Positions 1 to 12,709 of a DNA stretch of 64,000 nucleotides are shown here, one piece after another. Both the position numbers and the translations under genes were made by a program. A model generated the notes under the pieces. It saw only the letters and a list, made by a program, of their open reading frames with translations, did no database searches and had not been told where the DNA came from. Positions within the stretch are counted from its first letter, which is position 1; each line of letters starts with the position of its first letter. Source of the DNA: Acridotheres tristis (taxonomy: Eukaryota > Chordata > Aves > Passeriformes > Sturnidae); assembly GCA_037013685.1 (NCBI GenBank), contig CM072884.1, positions 107,931,548 to 107,995,547 of the forward strand. Reading direction: 5' to 3'.

Positions 1-1083
1 CTTTTAATCTTTTGACCAGCAAGGAAAACAGGAAGAAATCCATTTCCCTCCTTTCTTTGCTCAGTGGGATAACCAGCTGGTACAAACGAGCTGCAACTCA
101 GCTCAGTTTGGGAGTAAATATTTGGGTTTTAGCTGGGTAAATGGGAGAGCAGTGCTCCTTTCATGCACCCAGGTGTCTTTCATGGTCACAGTGTGGCCCT
201 GCAGGGTTCTGGCTCCTGGAGTCACATATTAATAACAGAATGTCACCTTGCTTTGGAAAAGTCCAGAACTTTGCTCAGATGTACCTGGAAAGGTACATGT
301 TTGAGTGTGCCAGACAGTCATTTAAAGTGATTTTGGGGGTGTTCAGGGCTGGATTTTCAGCCTCTACAGTGGCTGTGAGAGTGCAGAGCCAGGGAAGAGG
401 GGAGGAGGATTCCAAAGCAGGGACCACACCATGGCAGGGGACTTGGCACTGCAGTGTGAGGGCTGTATTCTGTTTGTCTCCAGATACCAACAAATAGAGT
501 AGAGCAAGAAATGTGTCATATTTCACTGTCCTCACAGAACCATCCTTTTGAGATGGTGGAGATGTCCTCCCTGAACCTGCAGCCAATCCTCCAGTGTGTG
601 TCCTGTGGAAACCTTCAGGGATTCTTTGGTGGGGTTTAGGCCTGAGCTGGTCTTGCCTTGTTTCTGTGTTCTCAGATGAAGAACAAAAATTGATCACCCA
701 GCTCTCTAAGGCAGGTTCTGTATTTTATACACAGGCCCTTCAGACCAGCAGCAGCAGACTGGAGAGTGAAAGCATTTTAACATCCTGGGGCACTTACATG
801 GAGAGGGGTGGATCAGTTCTCCTGCCTGAGAGCCCTCCTCTGTGACTCCTGGTGAGAAGAATCCATCCCAGGGATGCTCCTTCATTTCCCACAGGGACAT
901 AGCCCATCAAATCAGCACTGCCAGCTTCCTGCAAAAAATGGGCCCAGGGGTCCAGAGCAAACTACTCCACCTGAAGCCCTGAAAAAAGAGCAAACCATCT
1001 AAAAAGAAAAGGCATAACTTAATTTCATTCCCTATGGTCGATTAAGAAGCTCCTACTTGGGCAAGAATGGAAAAGTGTGGGGG
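1..1083. other. Unique sequence, no gene recognised
   Basis: Mixed-composition DNA with short open frames on both strands that overlap one another and contain no recognisable domain. No transposon consensus, tandem repeat or RNA gene was seen. It is most simply intergenic or intronic sequence. Confidence 0.5.
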
Positions 1084-1140
1084 TTTTTTGTTTGTTTTTT
1101 TGTTTGTTCTTTTTTTTCTTTTTCTTTTTTTCTTTTGGTT
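1084..1140 (+). repeat. T-rich low-complexity tract
   Basis: A run of thymines broken by single G or C bases, with TTTG units on the left and TTTC units on the right. Such tracts are common in bird introns and intergenic DNA. It could be the decayed tail of a retroposed sequence on the minus strand, but no body of such an element is visible beside it. Confidence 0.7.
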
Positions 1141-2859
1141 AGCTTCATCCAGAGAGGGAAAAAAACCTTTGAGGAATTTTCTGGCACGTGGCTCCTCTTA
1201 GGTTTCAGCCAGCTGAGCTGTTTTCAGAAGCACTGGAATGTAATTTCAGCAATAATTGATCAACAGAAACAAAGGCAATGAGGATGCTCTGTTGGACAGA
1301 AATCCTGGGTGAAAATCCATACATTGTATCTAGGAACACAGATTTAACCAATGTGAATCTGGAGAGCTGAATTCCTGGAATATGGCTGTGCCCTGAAGGA
1401 TGGAAAATTGGAGCCATTGCTGGTTGGGGGTGCTTTTCAACTCCAATTTCAGTCAATTGACCCAAACTCATCTGTAAACTTTTGGCACTGCTGATAAAAA
1501 AAATTTAATTTCACATGATTTTTAAAATTTATTGCTCAGAATGCCTAAGTCCTAAATTAGACATAGAGCTTTTGGTGTAAGCCAGCATAATCCTTTTACC
1601 ATGGAATCATTCTGTTCTATAGTATTTTGACTGCTGTGTGAGTGTGTGAAATCGTTGTCTAAAATGCAGTGCTTAATACTGATATTTGCCTGTTTTAGAC
1701 AAATCTGTTAAAAAATCTGAGGTGAAATTATGCAAAACAAAGCAAATTACTCTTTAGTCCCTTGAGTGGGAAACGCTTGAGTTCTGCATAGTTTCAAAGT
1801 GCTTTTGAAGGGACTGAAATTGTTCAGTGTTGTGCTACAATTTTTTAAAGGTGTAATTTTTTTAAGGGCTAGTTAAAGTTTTTTCATGGGACGAAGAAGT
1901 TCCTTACACAGTGCTGTATCTGCAAAAGAACACAAAAAAGTGTGCTCAGTGATACCCTGCTCTCAATGAGCTGAGCTCTCCATTCTGCTGTGGAGATTCC
2001 TGTCTCCTTTCAGGCTTTGGACCAGTCCATACATGAAAGAATTACTTATTTGTGCCTCTGGTAGGAAATGCATCGAGAATTCTGTCTGAGGGAACTTGGA
2101 GCCATTCTGCTGATACTCATGGCTATGCAGTTCTGGGAAGAGAAGTCACTGTTCTGTGTGGTCTCCTAAGAACAGTTGCTTATACTGTAATTTTCTTCTC
2201 CTGAATGAAGCCAGGAAAGAGTTTCCTGCTACATTTCAGGAAAGTTAAGTGATGTGCAGAAGAGATATGTCAAATAACAGAGTTCTAGTGTGTAGAAACC
2301 AAGTCAACATTAATAGAAGTTTGCTGTCTTTCTAAAATCATCTTAGACATTAGAGTGTCAAAGGATCTAGGACTTACAATGCAAGAAGACGGGAGGAATC
2401 CAAGGCAATGAAATGAAAATTATTAAAATGTCAGATAACACAAGTTTGGGTTGTTTGAAAGAGACTTTTATGTAAGATAGTGAGATCTTCATTAGAGAGC
2501 CACAAGTGTAACTTTTTAATAAGAAATAATCTTAATTTTTTTACATCAAGTCTGGCTTTTGCTGCCTACAAATTTGGATTGATATATCAAAGTACATATT
2601 GCCTTTAATGTTCCTGTCAAACCTGAGCTGTGATGCATGGAGTTATTCCCTACTTGGAGGGATGATTCTGTGAAACTTAGCTAATAAAAACGTGACACAG
2701 CCAGTGACTGATGTCTGTTCTCTCAGGGTGTGTTAGCGTGGGACAAACACTGCATACACATTCTCTTCTTGACACTGAAAAATGAGACACATCTAGTAAA
2801 AAACATAATATATGCTCTAATGGTCTTGCAGTGACCTCCTCCTTGTCTTTCTGCCTCCT
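1141..2859. other. AT-rich unique sequence, nothing recognised
   Basis: AT-rich sequence with no long open frame, no tandem array and no recognisable transposon consensus. Nothing specific can be supported here. Confidence 0.5.
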
Positions 2860-3640
2860 CACGCACCTTTCTCACCTCTGGACTCCCTCCCTCCCTTCCC
2901 TTGCAGGCTCTGACACTGCAATTTATCTCTGCAGCCTCTGAGTGCCTGTGCCCGGGCCCTGGCAGGCTCTGGGCTTCCTCTGTGGGAGATCCCAGGCTGC
3001 TTTTTGCCAGCTTGGACCACGAGCAGACAAAGAAAAAGGCTTTTCCTGCTAAAATAAAGATACACGTAAAAAAATCAAAACAAACCTCAGCAGCCAATCC
3101 AAATCCCAGTTGTAGCAACCTGGTAATTTGTCAGTGCCAGGCGTCAGCCCACTATTAGTCTTTTTCTGGATAGAGATGACAGAGCTCTGTTGACAAGCTG
3201 CAGGACTTATTTTGGGAGCTGGCACCTGGCTCCTGGCACGTCCCCCTGTGGCTGTGCCACGCTCCCCAGAGCTGCCTTTGGCTCTGCAGGGTTTGGAGAT
3301 GGAGTGGACCTGGCACTCCCAGCCTGCCTGCGTGGGATCCTCGCGCTCTGTTCCCATAATTTCACGTCCCTGCTGTCCCCAGCGCTGGCAGGAGGGGTGT
3401 CCCAGTGCTCACACACCCAGAGGGGCTGGAAGGTGCTTTGGCCTCTCTCTCTCAGCCTCCCCCTCCTCCTGCATCCCTCTGCTCCCCTCTCCCTCAGCTG
3501 CTCCCTTGTCCCTGCTCGGTTCCACTGGATGTGTGTGCTTCTCCTCCGTCCCCACCTGCAAAAGGCCACAGCGTCTGAGCTGGGGCCTTCCGGCTCCCAC
3601 TGCAAGAAAATATTTGGCGTTTTAATATCTTTTTCACATT
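2860..3640. other. GC-richer patch with overlapping spurious open frames
   Basis: This stretch is visibly richer in C and G than its neighbours, and frames stay open on both strands at once (for example 3190-3645 plus and 3207-3605 minus). Simultaneous openness in opposing frames is what low-stop, GC-rich non-coding DNA gives. None of the translations contains a recognisable domain. CpG dinucleotides are sparse, so a CpG-island promoter is not supported. Confidence 0.45.
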
Positions 3641-5149
3641 TTTAGAAGTAATTTATGTATGAACATACACAGTGCTTAGTAATCATTTCTCAGATGAATG
3701 TAGAATTTTTCTAAAATTAAACTATCATTCTTTTCACACTTGGCTGTCATATCTTTCTTAATGCAAATCAGTCATTGACTAGAGACACCTACTGTAAGAA
3801 GCTATTTTAGCTGTCTGATCGGTTATAAATTGATTTTAGAAGTGAAGACCGTTATGGGAAGATAAGCTGGGATTGGTAGGGAATGAAAAAAATAATTCAA
3901 AGGGGAAGTTTTTATTTGAATGTAAGTGACTATTTACCTCTATGTCAGAGCAAAGGCTGTAATCCAGGGGTCCTATCTCTCTTTCCTCCTGCTTTAACTC
4001 TTAGACCACAAATCCTTCACTCACCTCAGCCCTATACAATGCAGGGCCCTTGAGGACCAGAGACAAGCGTCCCAAGGAAGAAATATTTCCCTTTTCAGTC
4101 TCCATTTGATACAGGGAACATTATCTCTGAAGGAGTCAGGCTGCTCTTCTGCTCTGAAGCAAGTCCCTTAGTGCAGGAATGAAAAGGAATCCATTATGGT
4201 TAGTTTCAGAGAAACCTCTCTTCCCCGCAGTATTTCCTCCTGCTATGCTTCAAGTGCTCTTCAGAGGGAATATTCACATTTTCCAGGCAAAGAAAATGGC
4301 TTCGCTATCACAGTAGTGGTCTGCACAAAGGGAGAGCAAAGCAAAGGAAGTTCACTGGATGCAACTTGGGAAGTTGGAAAAAATGAGAACTGTTTTCTGG
4401 TTTTCTTTTTTTCTGCTCTTTATTCTTCAGGGCCAGCTCTGATGTTGTCTACTGGGGGTTGAACAAGGAGCTTAATTTTTAAGGCATGGCTTTTCTCTTC
4501 GCATTTTTTTTTAAATTTTCTGTTACTTGCACTGCCAGTTCTTTGTATGTAATTAAAAGTATGCAAACAGTGGCTGAGTTTTTAAATGAATTCAGTTTGA
4601 GGCAACATGCTTACCAGCTTCAAGGTTTGCATGCTGTGTCTATAGGAACAATTGTTATCCTGGCAGGAGTTTTGGGAGTCAGTTTTTAAACCACAAAAAA
4701 CAAACATTGAAAACAACTTCTACTACCTACAAGAACTTCTGTGCTTTCTAGGCCTGTCAAAACATTTATTTTTTCTCCTAGCAAATTACTGTGCAACACT
4801 ATTCAGGTTTTGATTACTTATGATCAATCCACTTTGTCAAAGCTTCTGAACACTGTTAGTCAAAGGTATTTGAATAAGCAAATGCATGTAACAGTTGCAG
4901 CAGGTTTATAGATATTCATAGAGCAGAAAAACTAACTAATAAATCACATCAGTTACGAATTTCCCATTCCTTGCACAACTCTATTGTCCCCTGAACGCTT
5001 GTAATTGAGAGCTCAAAGGTGAACATTCTTACTTTTGTAAGTTTTAAGGGAGCATGTTTTTTTAATGCCTAGGCTTGTGGTTCCTCAGATATGTACAGGA
5101 TTTTCTAACATGCTCCATTTAATACAAAATTCAGGGCAGTTAAAATCCT
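3641..5149. other. AT-rich unique sequence, nothing recognised
   Basis: AT-rich sequence without tandem repeats or recognisable transposons. A short T-rich frame near 4486-4689 encodes a hydrophobic stretch but has no domain signature, so I treat it as chance. Confidence 0.45.
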
Positions 5150-6475
5150 CCTCTACTCCTGAGCTAGAAACAGAGTCCTGGATCAGACTGCAGTTCTGGA
5201 GTGAGGCCAGTCACTGAAGGAAATGAATCTTCTGCCCCTCACCTTCCATGCATTAAAAGATACCCCTTGTTGGCTTCCAAGGAAGCTCCCTGGGAGCCCA
5301 GAGCTGCAGATGCACCAGTGGGAAGGTGTGATGCCTTTGGCAAGGATGTGTGGCATTGCCTGGAGCCACCCCATCCCACCACCCTGAAAAGGGAAAGCAC
5401 TTCCCAGTTCCTTCTGACAGCTCTTCACATCAGCTGAGCTCAAAGCCTTCTGCCATCTGTTTGCATCTTAGCTGCAACCTATCAGAGCCTGTTTTATTAA
5501 GAATTCAGCACTGGTGCCCCAGCTACAAGTGAGTGCAGGCACGCAGCTTTGCTATAATGGCACAGGAGCAGCTGCAGCAGGGCAGCCTGAGGGGCTGTGT
5601 CCCCACTGCCCTGTTTTGTACCAACCTGTGGGGTGAGGAGGGCTGGTCCCCTGAATCAGGACACAGAGCTGCCACTACAGCCAGAGATGGAAGGACAGCC
5701 TCAGTTCATAGCTGTGCACTGTCCTGCGAGGCAGGAGCTGGAACCACTGCAACCCACACCCTTGGACACAGCAGGGACATCTGGGAGCGGCTGTGCCACT
5801 TCCAGACTTCCCACCAGACTGTCTGACAGGCAGGTTCTGGCTGTCCCAGGGGTGCTCTGTGGGCACAGGCTGTCTCTGGGCAGTGCAACAATGCAAAGCA
5901 CTTGAGCTCCCACACGTGTCTTCCACCACAGGGCTGCTCTTGTGTGGCCATCTCTGTTTCAGGACCTGCAGTGGCTGTGCTCCTTGTTACCTGGAGCTGT
6001 GGCAGCCCCATCTGTGGAGCTCTGTCTGCAGCCCCCTCTGCCCAGCCCAGCAGGGTGGTTGGAGCTGATGGCTGGGAATGGGTGGATGCCAATCTTTGGC
6101 TCACACATGGCACCATTCCGTGCTCTGCCTGACATCTGCCTCCCTGCCAATGATTTACTCTTGGCTGATATTTTGGAGGCCAAGATGCTCATGTGATTGC
6201 AGGGATGGGTTTGCAGCTCCAGTCTGCAGCCAGACACTCACACACATACAAACATGCACACACTGGTCTCTCTGTAGCTTGTGCAGACCTATTGCCATTC
6301 CAGGTGCAGGTGTAGAAAAAGGGATTATAGGCAACCTTGCCCCTGATAAGTCACAGTTAGTTGTACTAATTACCAAAGAAGAGGAACAGCCTTGCCCTTA
6401 ATGGGTTGCAGCTGTGACTAATAAAGGTAAATGTGATAAAAGGGGTGGGTTAGCTGGTCAGAGGAGGCCTGGAAG
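5150..6475. other. GC-richer unique sequence, no gene recognised
   Basis: A second GC-richer patch, densest at about 5530-6130, with overlapping open frames on both strands and no recognisable domain. A short CA-rich run lies at about 6238-6263. No splice-consistent exon could be argued from this sequence alone. Confidence 0.4.
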
Positions 6476-6579
6476 ATCCATCCATCCATCCATCCATCCA
6501 TCCATCCATCCATCCATCCATCCATCCATCCATCCATCCATCCATCCATCCATCCATCCATCCATCCATCCATCCATCC
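6476..6579 (+). repeat. (ATCC)n microsatellite
   Basis: About 26 uninterrupted copies of the tetranucleotide ATCC. The open frames crossing it (serine-isoleucine-histidine-proline repeats on one strand, tryptophan-methionine-aspartate-glycine on the other) are artefacts of the array. Its purity suggests a currently length-variable locus. Confidence 0.98.
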
Positions 6580-6622
6580 TTGCTGCAGTAAAATATGTGC
6601 TATGCTGTCAGTCTGTGTTTGA

Positions 6623-6746
6623 CAGTCAGAGCCTGCAGTCATAGCTGAGCTGGGTGAAAGCCTGTGGTCAGGGTCTGCAAACCAATACTTGCAGTCACAG
6701 TCTAGCAGGAAATTGCCAGCAGTCAGAGTCTGCAGCTGAACCCTAC
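6623..6746 (+). repeat. Decayed 27-28 bp tandem repeat
   Basis: The motif CAGTCAGAGTCTGCAG recurs in degraded form near 6623, 6665, 6692 and 6720. The last three units are 27-28 bp apart and the first is about 42 bp long. This fits an old minisatellite of three to four units that has diverged by substitution and an indel. It lies about 43 bp right of the (ATCC)n array. Confidence 0.55.
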
Positions 6747-8075
6747 AGTATGAGTATCCAGCCTCCTCTGTAGCTGGTTCCCACATCCCTTATCCTACAT
6801 GGACACTCCCAGGAGTGATGTTCCCTAAGGAAAAGCACACAACACACACTGGTTTCTCAGATATTGGTGCCAGACACACAGCCCCTCTGCTCCATGACTC
6901 CAGCTTCTGCACACAAACACACACACAGATAGAACATGGTCCCTCCCCCAGGAAAGCAATCAGAAATACAATTTAACAAAAAAATCAGGGCATGACCAGG
7001 CAAGCATGATGACCAGCAGCCTGTTCACATGCAACTGCCTCTTTTTATCCACTTATCTCTGTATTTTCCATGCTTGTTCCTTTGCAAGCAAACTTCACCC
7101 TCCTGTTCTTGCCTTTGGTCTTTACCCTTAAAAACCCGTAAGTTTCACACATTCCCACTATCTCCTTTAAGACATCCTGCAGTGCATTTTGCACCATTTC
7201 CCAAATGCCCATCCCACAATGAGTCCTGAGACCTGGAGGCAACAACCCTGCTCAGTTTGCAAGGTGACAGCAGCTCCTGCAGATTGTCCAACACCCAAAC
7301 CATTGTTGGGCTGTTGTGTGCTGAGGTTCCTGGGAGTGCCCAGGACCAGGTGCCATGGGGCTTCCTCTGCTTGGTGCTCTGCCCATCTCCAGGCCTTTGT
7401 GCTTGTGGTGATTAGCTCTTCATCACATCAACTAACAGTTCCCACCGCTGTAAATGTGGGTGGCTCTCAGAAGAGTAATACCTGAACTTACATCATTGTC
7501 AGCAGATCTGAAGTTTGATCTTCAGAAGTCGTGTCTGAGTTTTCTGAGCTCATTTGATAGACTGTGACTTCTTCAGCCACTACAGGTTTTACATTAACAC
7601 GTGGAAAAAGCCATCTCCTACAGCACATTTACAGCTGCTTTTTAGTAAGTCACGTTATGACATTAATGAGGAATGTGAACAGCATTTAAACAGACTGGGT
7701 CATAGTGTGCCTCATCCAGTAACAGGAGAGGAAGGCAACTTCTGCCATCAACTTCTCAGTAAGGCATTGTGCTGCTGCTTCCTTCTGTGCCTGAACAGAG
7801 TGTGTGAGAATTCTGTAACCTTCAGGAGATGACTGGGACAATATCTGATACTGTGAAAGGGAAGTTGTTCTCTTGTTGCTCTTCTAAAGACTATATCCAG
7901 AAAATTTAAGACTCTATGAAGAAAAGTTGCAATTTATTGCTGTAAGATGTAAACAGGGGACACTCAACATCAGAGACAACCTGCAGGGTCAGGAGTGGGA
8001 TGGGTCCTCTCAGGTTACAGACCAGCAGAGCACACCAGGGATGTAGTGCATGCAGGAGAGGACCTGGGAAAGACA
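6747..8075. other. Unique sequence, nothing recognised
   Basis: Mixed-composition DNA with a short CA-rich patch near 6910-6925. Open frames are short and lack recognisable domains. No transposon consensus was recognised. Confidence 0.45.
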
Positions 8076-8580
8076 TTAATTTGTTGTCATATTAAAAACA
8101 ATCCAGCAATAAATCACCATTTTGCAGACCACCTGCCCTCTGCCATCTCCCCTGGAATAGGCAGGAATGTTAAGTACCAACATCTCTGAAAATACTGTCT
8201 GCCAGTATAAATGTTTTCGATTAAACTCTGTGCAAAGGCCATGTGCATAAACTAATGGGATACATGAAAACATTACCAGGGTGGTGACTTCAAAACCATT
8301 TGCAATCTTCTGTTTACTATTGGCAAATATTTCCAGGAGACACATTTGTGAGGAGTATGTGTAGAATTTGGCACCATAGCTTGAGGCTTTATCCAGCAGC
8401 TGCTGAAGGGATGGCATAATACCTGTGTTGCCAGGCTTGACACAGTTAGAGATGACTTCTTTGGATTAGTATGGAATTAATTCCTTTCTTGGCTACAGAA
8501 TAGTTATATTTGATGTTGCCTGCTTGGAAGTGATGCTTGAATGGATCAACAATGTTTTTGATAATATCTGCCAAGACCAT
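8076..8580 (-). pseudogene. Possible decayed coding sequence of unknown origin (very tentative)
   Basis: Read on the minus strand, an ATG near 8580 in an AAAATGG context opens a short frame beginning MVLADIIKNIVDPFKHHFQ. It stops near 8452. A second frame then stays open to 8076 and includes the segment MPSLQQLLDKASSYGAKFY. Both stretches have a more protein-like composition than typical translations in this window, and a single frameshift would join them. I recognise no family, and the length is within what chance could give. It could equally be non-coding DNA. No poly-A tail or target duplication that would mark a processed copy was found. Confidence 0.12.
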
Positions 8581-8590
8581 TTTGACTGAA

Positions 8591-11500
8591 TCTTTTACTT
8601 ATTTTTACTCATTTTTATAAATCATGCATCAGTTTAGAGTATAGTGCAAATAATGAAAAGGTGTTGAAAACCAAAACCTAATAGTGTTTTGCATTTCCTA
8701 CATTCATGTCATAGACTTTATATTGGAACGAATGAAGTTGTCTGGAGAAGCAGGACAGATGTGGTTTTAAAATTCCATCACTACTTTGATTATCGGGACT
8801 CTTTTGTATAATAAACTATTTTGGAAGACAGATCTACTCGTTAGCCAGTTACCAAAGCCATTTAAAAAATGACTGATGGGATGAGGAGCACAGAGGCTGG
8901 TGAGGAATACCTTGGTGCATCCAGTACAAACACACAATCTTGTGGCTGCTGATATGGGTTGCAAGACTCAGTCGAGGAGAAAAATTGAATCAGTCACTCC
9001 TGGTCCAATTCTTTTTCAAAGACAGAGGAAAATGCGTTTGGAAGATAAAAGAGATGACATCACTCTCTAGAGCTCAGGCACATGTCTCTGCTCCCAGCCA
9101 AGCAGCAATCACTGTGACGAACTCAACTTCTCAAAATTTGCAGTGAGGAGGCAGGTGAGAAGATTACTGTGCTTGTCCTGGATGGTGGATTAAAACAGTT
9201 ATAGTCACTGCTGAAAACAGTGATCTTTTTTGGGCTTCAGCAAATCTATTTCTTGCCAGTGTACTGGAAAACTGGAATGTAGACCTGGGAAAGATTAATT
9301 TAGAATAATAAAGTATATTTTGTCTTGGTATTTGCACACAGACAAGGCATCGATTGTCTGTGTGCCTTTCAGAGAGGCAACACTGTTGATATTTTTGAAG
9401 ACAGAGGAATCTGTGAATTTGAACCTATGCAAAGGGATTATATTTAATAGAATTTTGCTGATCTCAAGCAAACACAGGAGCTTTTGCCACAGCTTTCAGA
9501 ATCTGCAGGGATTCTTGAGTCATCTGTGCACCCCTGAAGCTGCACCAGCAGATGCCAATGACTCTGTTTGTAACTCTGCTGTGACAAATGGGGTGAAACA
9601 GGCTCTGATTATCTTCTGCCATATGAAGGATATTTACTGCAGCTTGCACTGATAATGCTCTACCAAGCACAAGGTTGGAAATGGTGCTTACAACAGGTGA
9701 GCTGCTCTCACCTGTCCTAGCACTGAATGGCTGGATAAATGATGCCAGAGAAATTTGCAGTCAGGGAATGCCTGGGCTACAGCATCCACAACTACTGTGA
9801 CTCTTAACAAATACAGGTGCACCCTTGGCTGCCAAGGCAAGGACTTTTTGTACCTTCATTATGAACTGAAGTGAAAAAAAAGTACAGAAGCTGCAAACTG
9901 GAGGATGCAACTGAAATACAAATTATCGAGAGGGAGATGGAGCTCAGAATAACTTCACTGAAGATGTAGAAGGAAGAAAAATAGAGTGGAAATTAAGTGA
10001 AATATGTAGGGGTTTTTTGTATATGTAAGCAATTATTTTTATGGGGTACTTATATCTATTAAGAATTTCTTTTAAGCTATATATTTGGAAACTAAAAAAA
10101 AATGTTATCAAAGGAAGGGCTGCTGCCATTAGGTATATCCTCATCATGAGTAAGCCATCACTTAGAAAAGGTTATATCTGGATGAAATCTACTAAGAAAC
10201 TTGCCACCAAAACACATATTTTTTATTTTTCACGACAAGCAGCAACAATGGCAAAAGTTTCTCACCTTACTTTACAAGTAAATAGTGCATCCTTTCTGTC
10301 ATCAAAAGCTGAGCTTGCTGGCCTTTGGGGGAAGGCCTGAACACATGCTCTTAAGCCATTAGTTTTGGGTTTTTTTGGTGGGCCTGTTTGAAGGTTTTGC
10401 TATGTATTTTTGTTGTTGGGGTTGTGTTATTTGCCTTACTTTTGCTAGGCTGTTACACGACATTTTTGTTATAATTCATTGCAAATATGCCCACATTATA
10501 TATAATTAGCATATGTGAAATAGATGCAGAGTTACTAAAAGTAACAGAAATGTCAACAGCAATTGTGCAAAAAAGACAGCTACTACTGATTTACATTTCT
10601 AAAGAGTAACTGCATTTCCCAAATAATTAGCCAGATAAAATTGTGCTTGTACCTAGAAATATTTTTAAGTATAAATTTTATCCATAGACTTTCCTGCTTC
10701 CAGCTGAAATAGTGCAACATGGAAGTTGATTAGAATTCTCTAACAGTGAACCTATGGGTTGGATCCTGTTGTTACATTTTATTTTATTCAATAGTAAGAT
10801 GATGAACAGTGCAGGTAATGCCAGGTGGAGCAATATTCCTTTATTTAATTTTGCAATTTAAAGTTAAGAACATTTTGGTTAATGGAAAGTGAAGATAGTG
10901 TTAAGGAGGTTATTATTTATTGGTGATTTATATGGCAATGGGATTGTATTGTAGAGCACTGAGTTAGAAAAACTGACATGTTAAGTTTCCTTAACTCTCA
11001 GGCACTGGAGAACTGCCCTTGGTTCTAGTTGAATAATGCATATGTGCTGATAAAAACAAGGTACAAACTGTGTCTAGATTCATTTAGAACTCCCAGGTGG
11101 GAAAATTTGAGTAGGTTTTCAGTGAAGAGTCTATTATCCCTTGGTAACTGAGAACATTACATATGAAAACTACACCATCTGAAATGAGAAATCTTAAATC
11201 CAGCCAGTGCTGGCTGACAATGCCATATTCAGCTTGCTGAGCTAATTATTGCCTTTAATTACCAGAAATCTTCTTGTAATGGTAGCCATTTCTCAGATGC
11301 TCTGGTGAGGTGTTTGCCTGAGAGTGATGAAAATGTAGAAAATCCCTATTAGTGATATGGTGATGTTTTATTGCTAAAAAACAAGAAAAAAACCCCTGCT
11401 TGCTGGTTGTATTATTTTATAATTTCTAAGAGAACTCATTCAGTAGGCTGCAAATTCCCTGGGACAAAAACTTTATGTTTATATTTGTAATCTGCTACTC

Positions 11501-12644
11501 AGACCAATGGTACAATGTAGTCCATAAACAATAACAGAATGCCAGTTAATTTCAGATTATAGACTGCACAAGAAATTCAATCTGTAATTTTTCTTTCTAG
11601 GCACAGTTATCTGGGATTTTATGTGGAGATTATCATAAGAACAGCAAAAATTTTCATGTGATCTCATGTCAGCAGAATATCCACAGTCTAAACTAAATTC
11701 CTGACAGGACTTGCTGGATCTTTCAATGTAAGTAAATACTGTTGTTTTATTCTGACAAACTTAGTCAACATATTAATCCAATAACTAAAAAACTAGGCTT
11801 TTTCCTAAAACCTTATATAAAAGAATAAATGCTTATGAGGACACATCAACACCACATATTATCTAGGATGGAGGCAATGCTGTTTTATTAGAAATTAAAG
11901 GCATATTAGTGTGATTGTAATTTCATCTACTTCTAAAACCTATAAAGAATATTTATAGAAAGTCTGAAAGTCTGAAGATGAAGATGACTAGAGATGCTGA
12001 GGCTCAGAATGCCAGAATATCAGTGCTGAAAGATGAGCAACAGCCTCTTACAATTCAGGTGTGTCACATGAGGCTGCCTGCCAGAATGAAACCAGTGAAA
12101 AGTCATATTTTCAATACTGTTTTCTAATTTTTATTACTGTTTCAAATACTACTCTCATTAATTATGGCAACAGCTGTTGGCAGCACTGTACAGTATGTGT
12201 CTGCACAGTATGTGTTCTCTCACATTTTGTTCTGCAGAGAGTGGGGCTTGGATTTATTTTTATTTAAAGCTAAAGAAAGGATTTTATAGGCTGTTCAATA
12301 ACTGGAATCCTTAAAAATTCACCTTACAAGGCATGAGGAAGGCACACAGTTCAAATGCATCACACAATGCCAAGGGAAGTGTGGATTCCTTCTACTCCTT
12401 TCTCTCCTTTCAGTGATACAGGAATGTTTTTCAACTAAGAATAAGTGACAATCTCATGTATTTTACAGCTTGCTCAAACATTAACCAAACATCTGCCTTA
12501 CAGTAATACTGTGATGTGAACTGTAGTCAGCTAAGGATTGTCCCTTCCAGAAAAATGGATATATTTATTGAATAGATGCAAGATCTAGATGGAAAACTCA
12601 GCCTGATCCTGTCTGTTTTCTACCTTCATTGCTCATTTTGTACA
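8591..12644. other. Mostly AT-rich unique sequence
   Basis: AT-rich DNA with no recognisable transposon, exon or tandem array. Two small local features stand out: a perfect inverted repeat of two E-boxes at 9693-9715 and a 15-bp near-exact direct duplication around 12189-12218 (CAGTATGTGT units). T-rich and TGTT-rich stretches occur near 10360-10430. Confidence 0.45.
9693..9715. promoter_or_regulatory. Hairpin with opposed E-boxes (CAGGTG/CACCTG)
   Basis: Two perfect 9-bp arms, ACAGGTGAG and CTCACCTGT, are separated by five bases. Each arm contains the E-box recognised by ZEB and SNAI family zinc-finger repressors, and ZEB proteins are known to favour paired sites. The inverted repeat is seen directly; regulatory use is inference. 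Confidence 0.3.
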
Positions 12645-12709
12645 TGTGTCTGTGTGTGTATATATATATATGTATATATGTATGTATGTATGTGTATGCA
12701 TGTATATAA
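12645..12709 (+). repeat. Compound (TG)n/(TA)n/(TATG)n microsatellite
   Basis: The tract begins with alternating TG, passes into pure TA, then into TATG/TGTA units. Alternating purine-pyrimidine sequence of this type can adopt Z-DNA or cruciform forms. Small frames reading through it are artefacts. Confidence 0.9.

Noticed and set aside
3190..3645. Cluster of five open frames of 63-151 codons
   Set aside because: Frames are open on both strands at once in GC-richer DNA and have no recognisable domain. CpG density does not suggest a promoter island.
5533..6401. Cluster of open frames of 70-136 codons in the second GC-richer patch
   Set aside because: Opposing overlapping frames with no domain or splice logic; the expected result of a low stop-codon composition.
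6414..6786. Overlapping frames encoding SIHP and WMDG repeats
   Set aside because: Translations of the (ATCC)n array.
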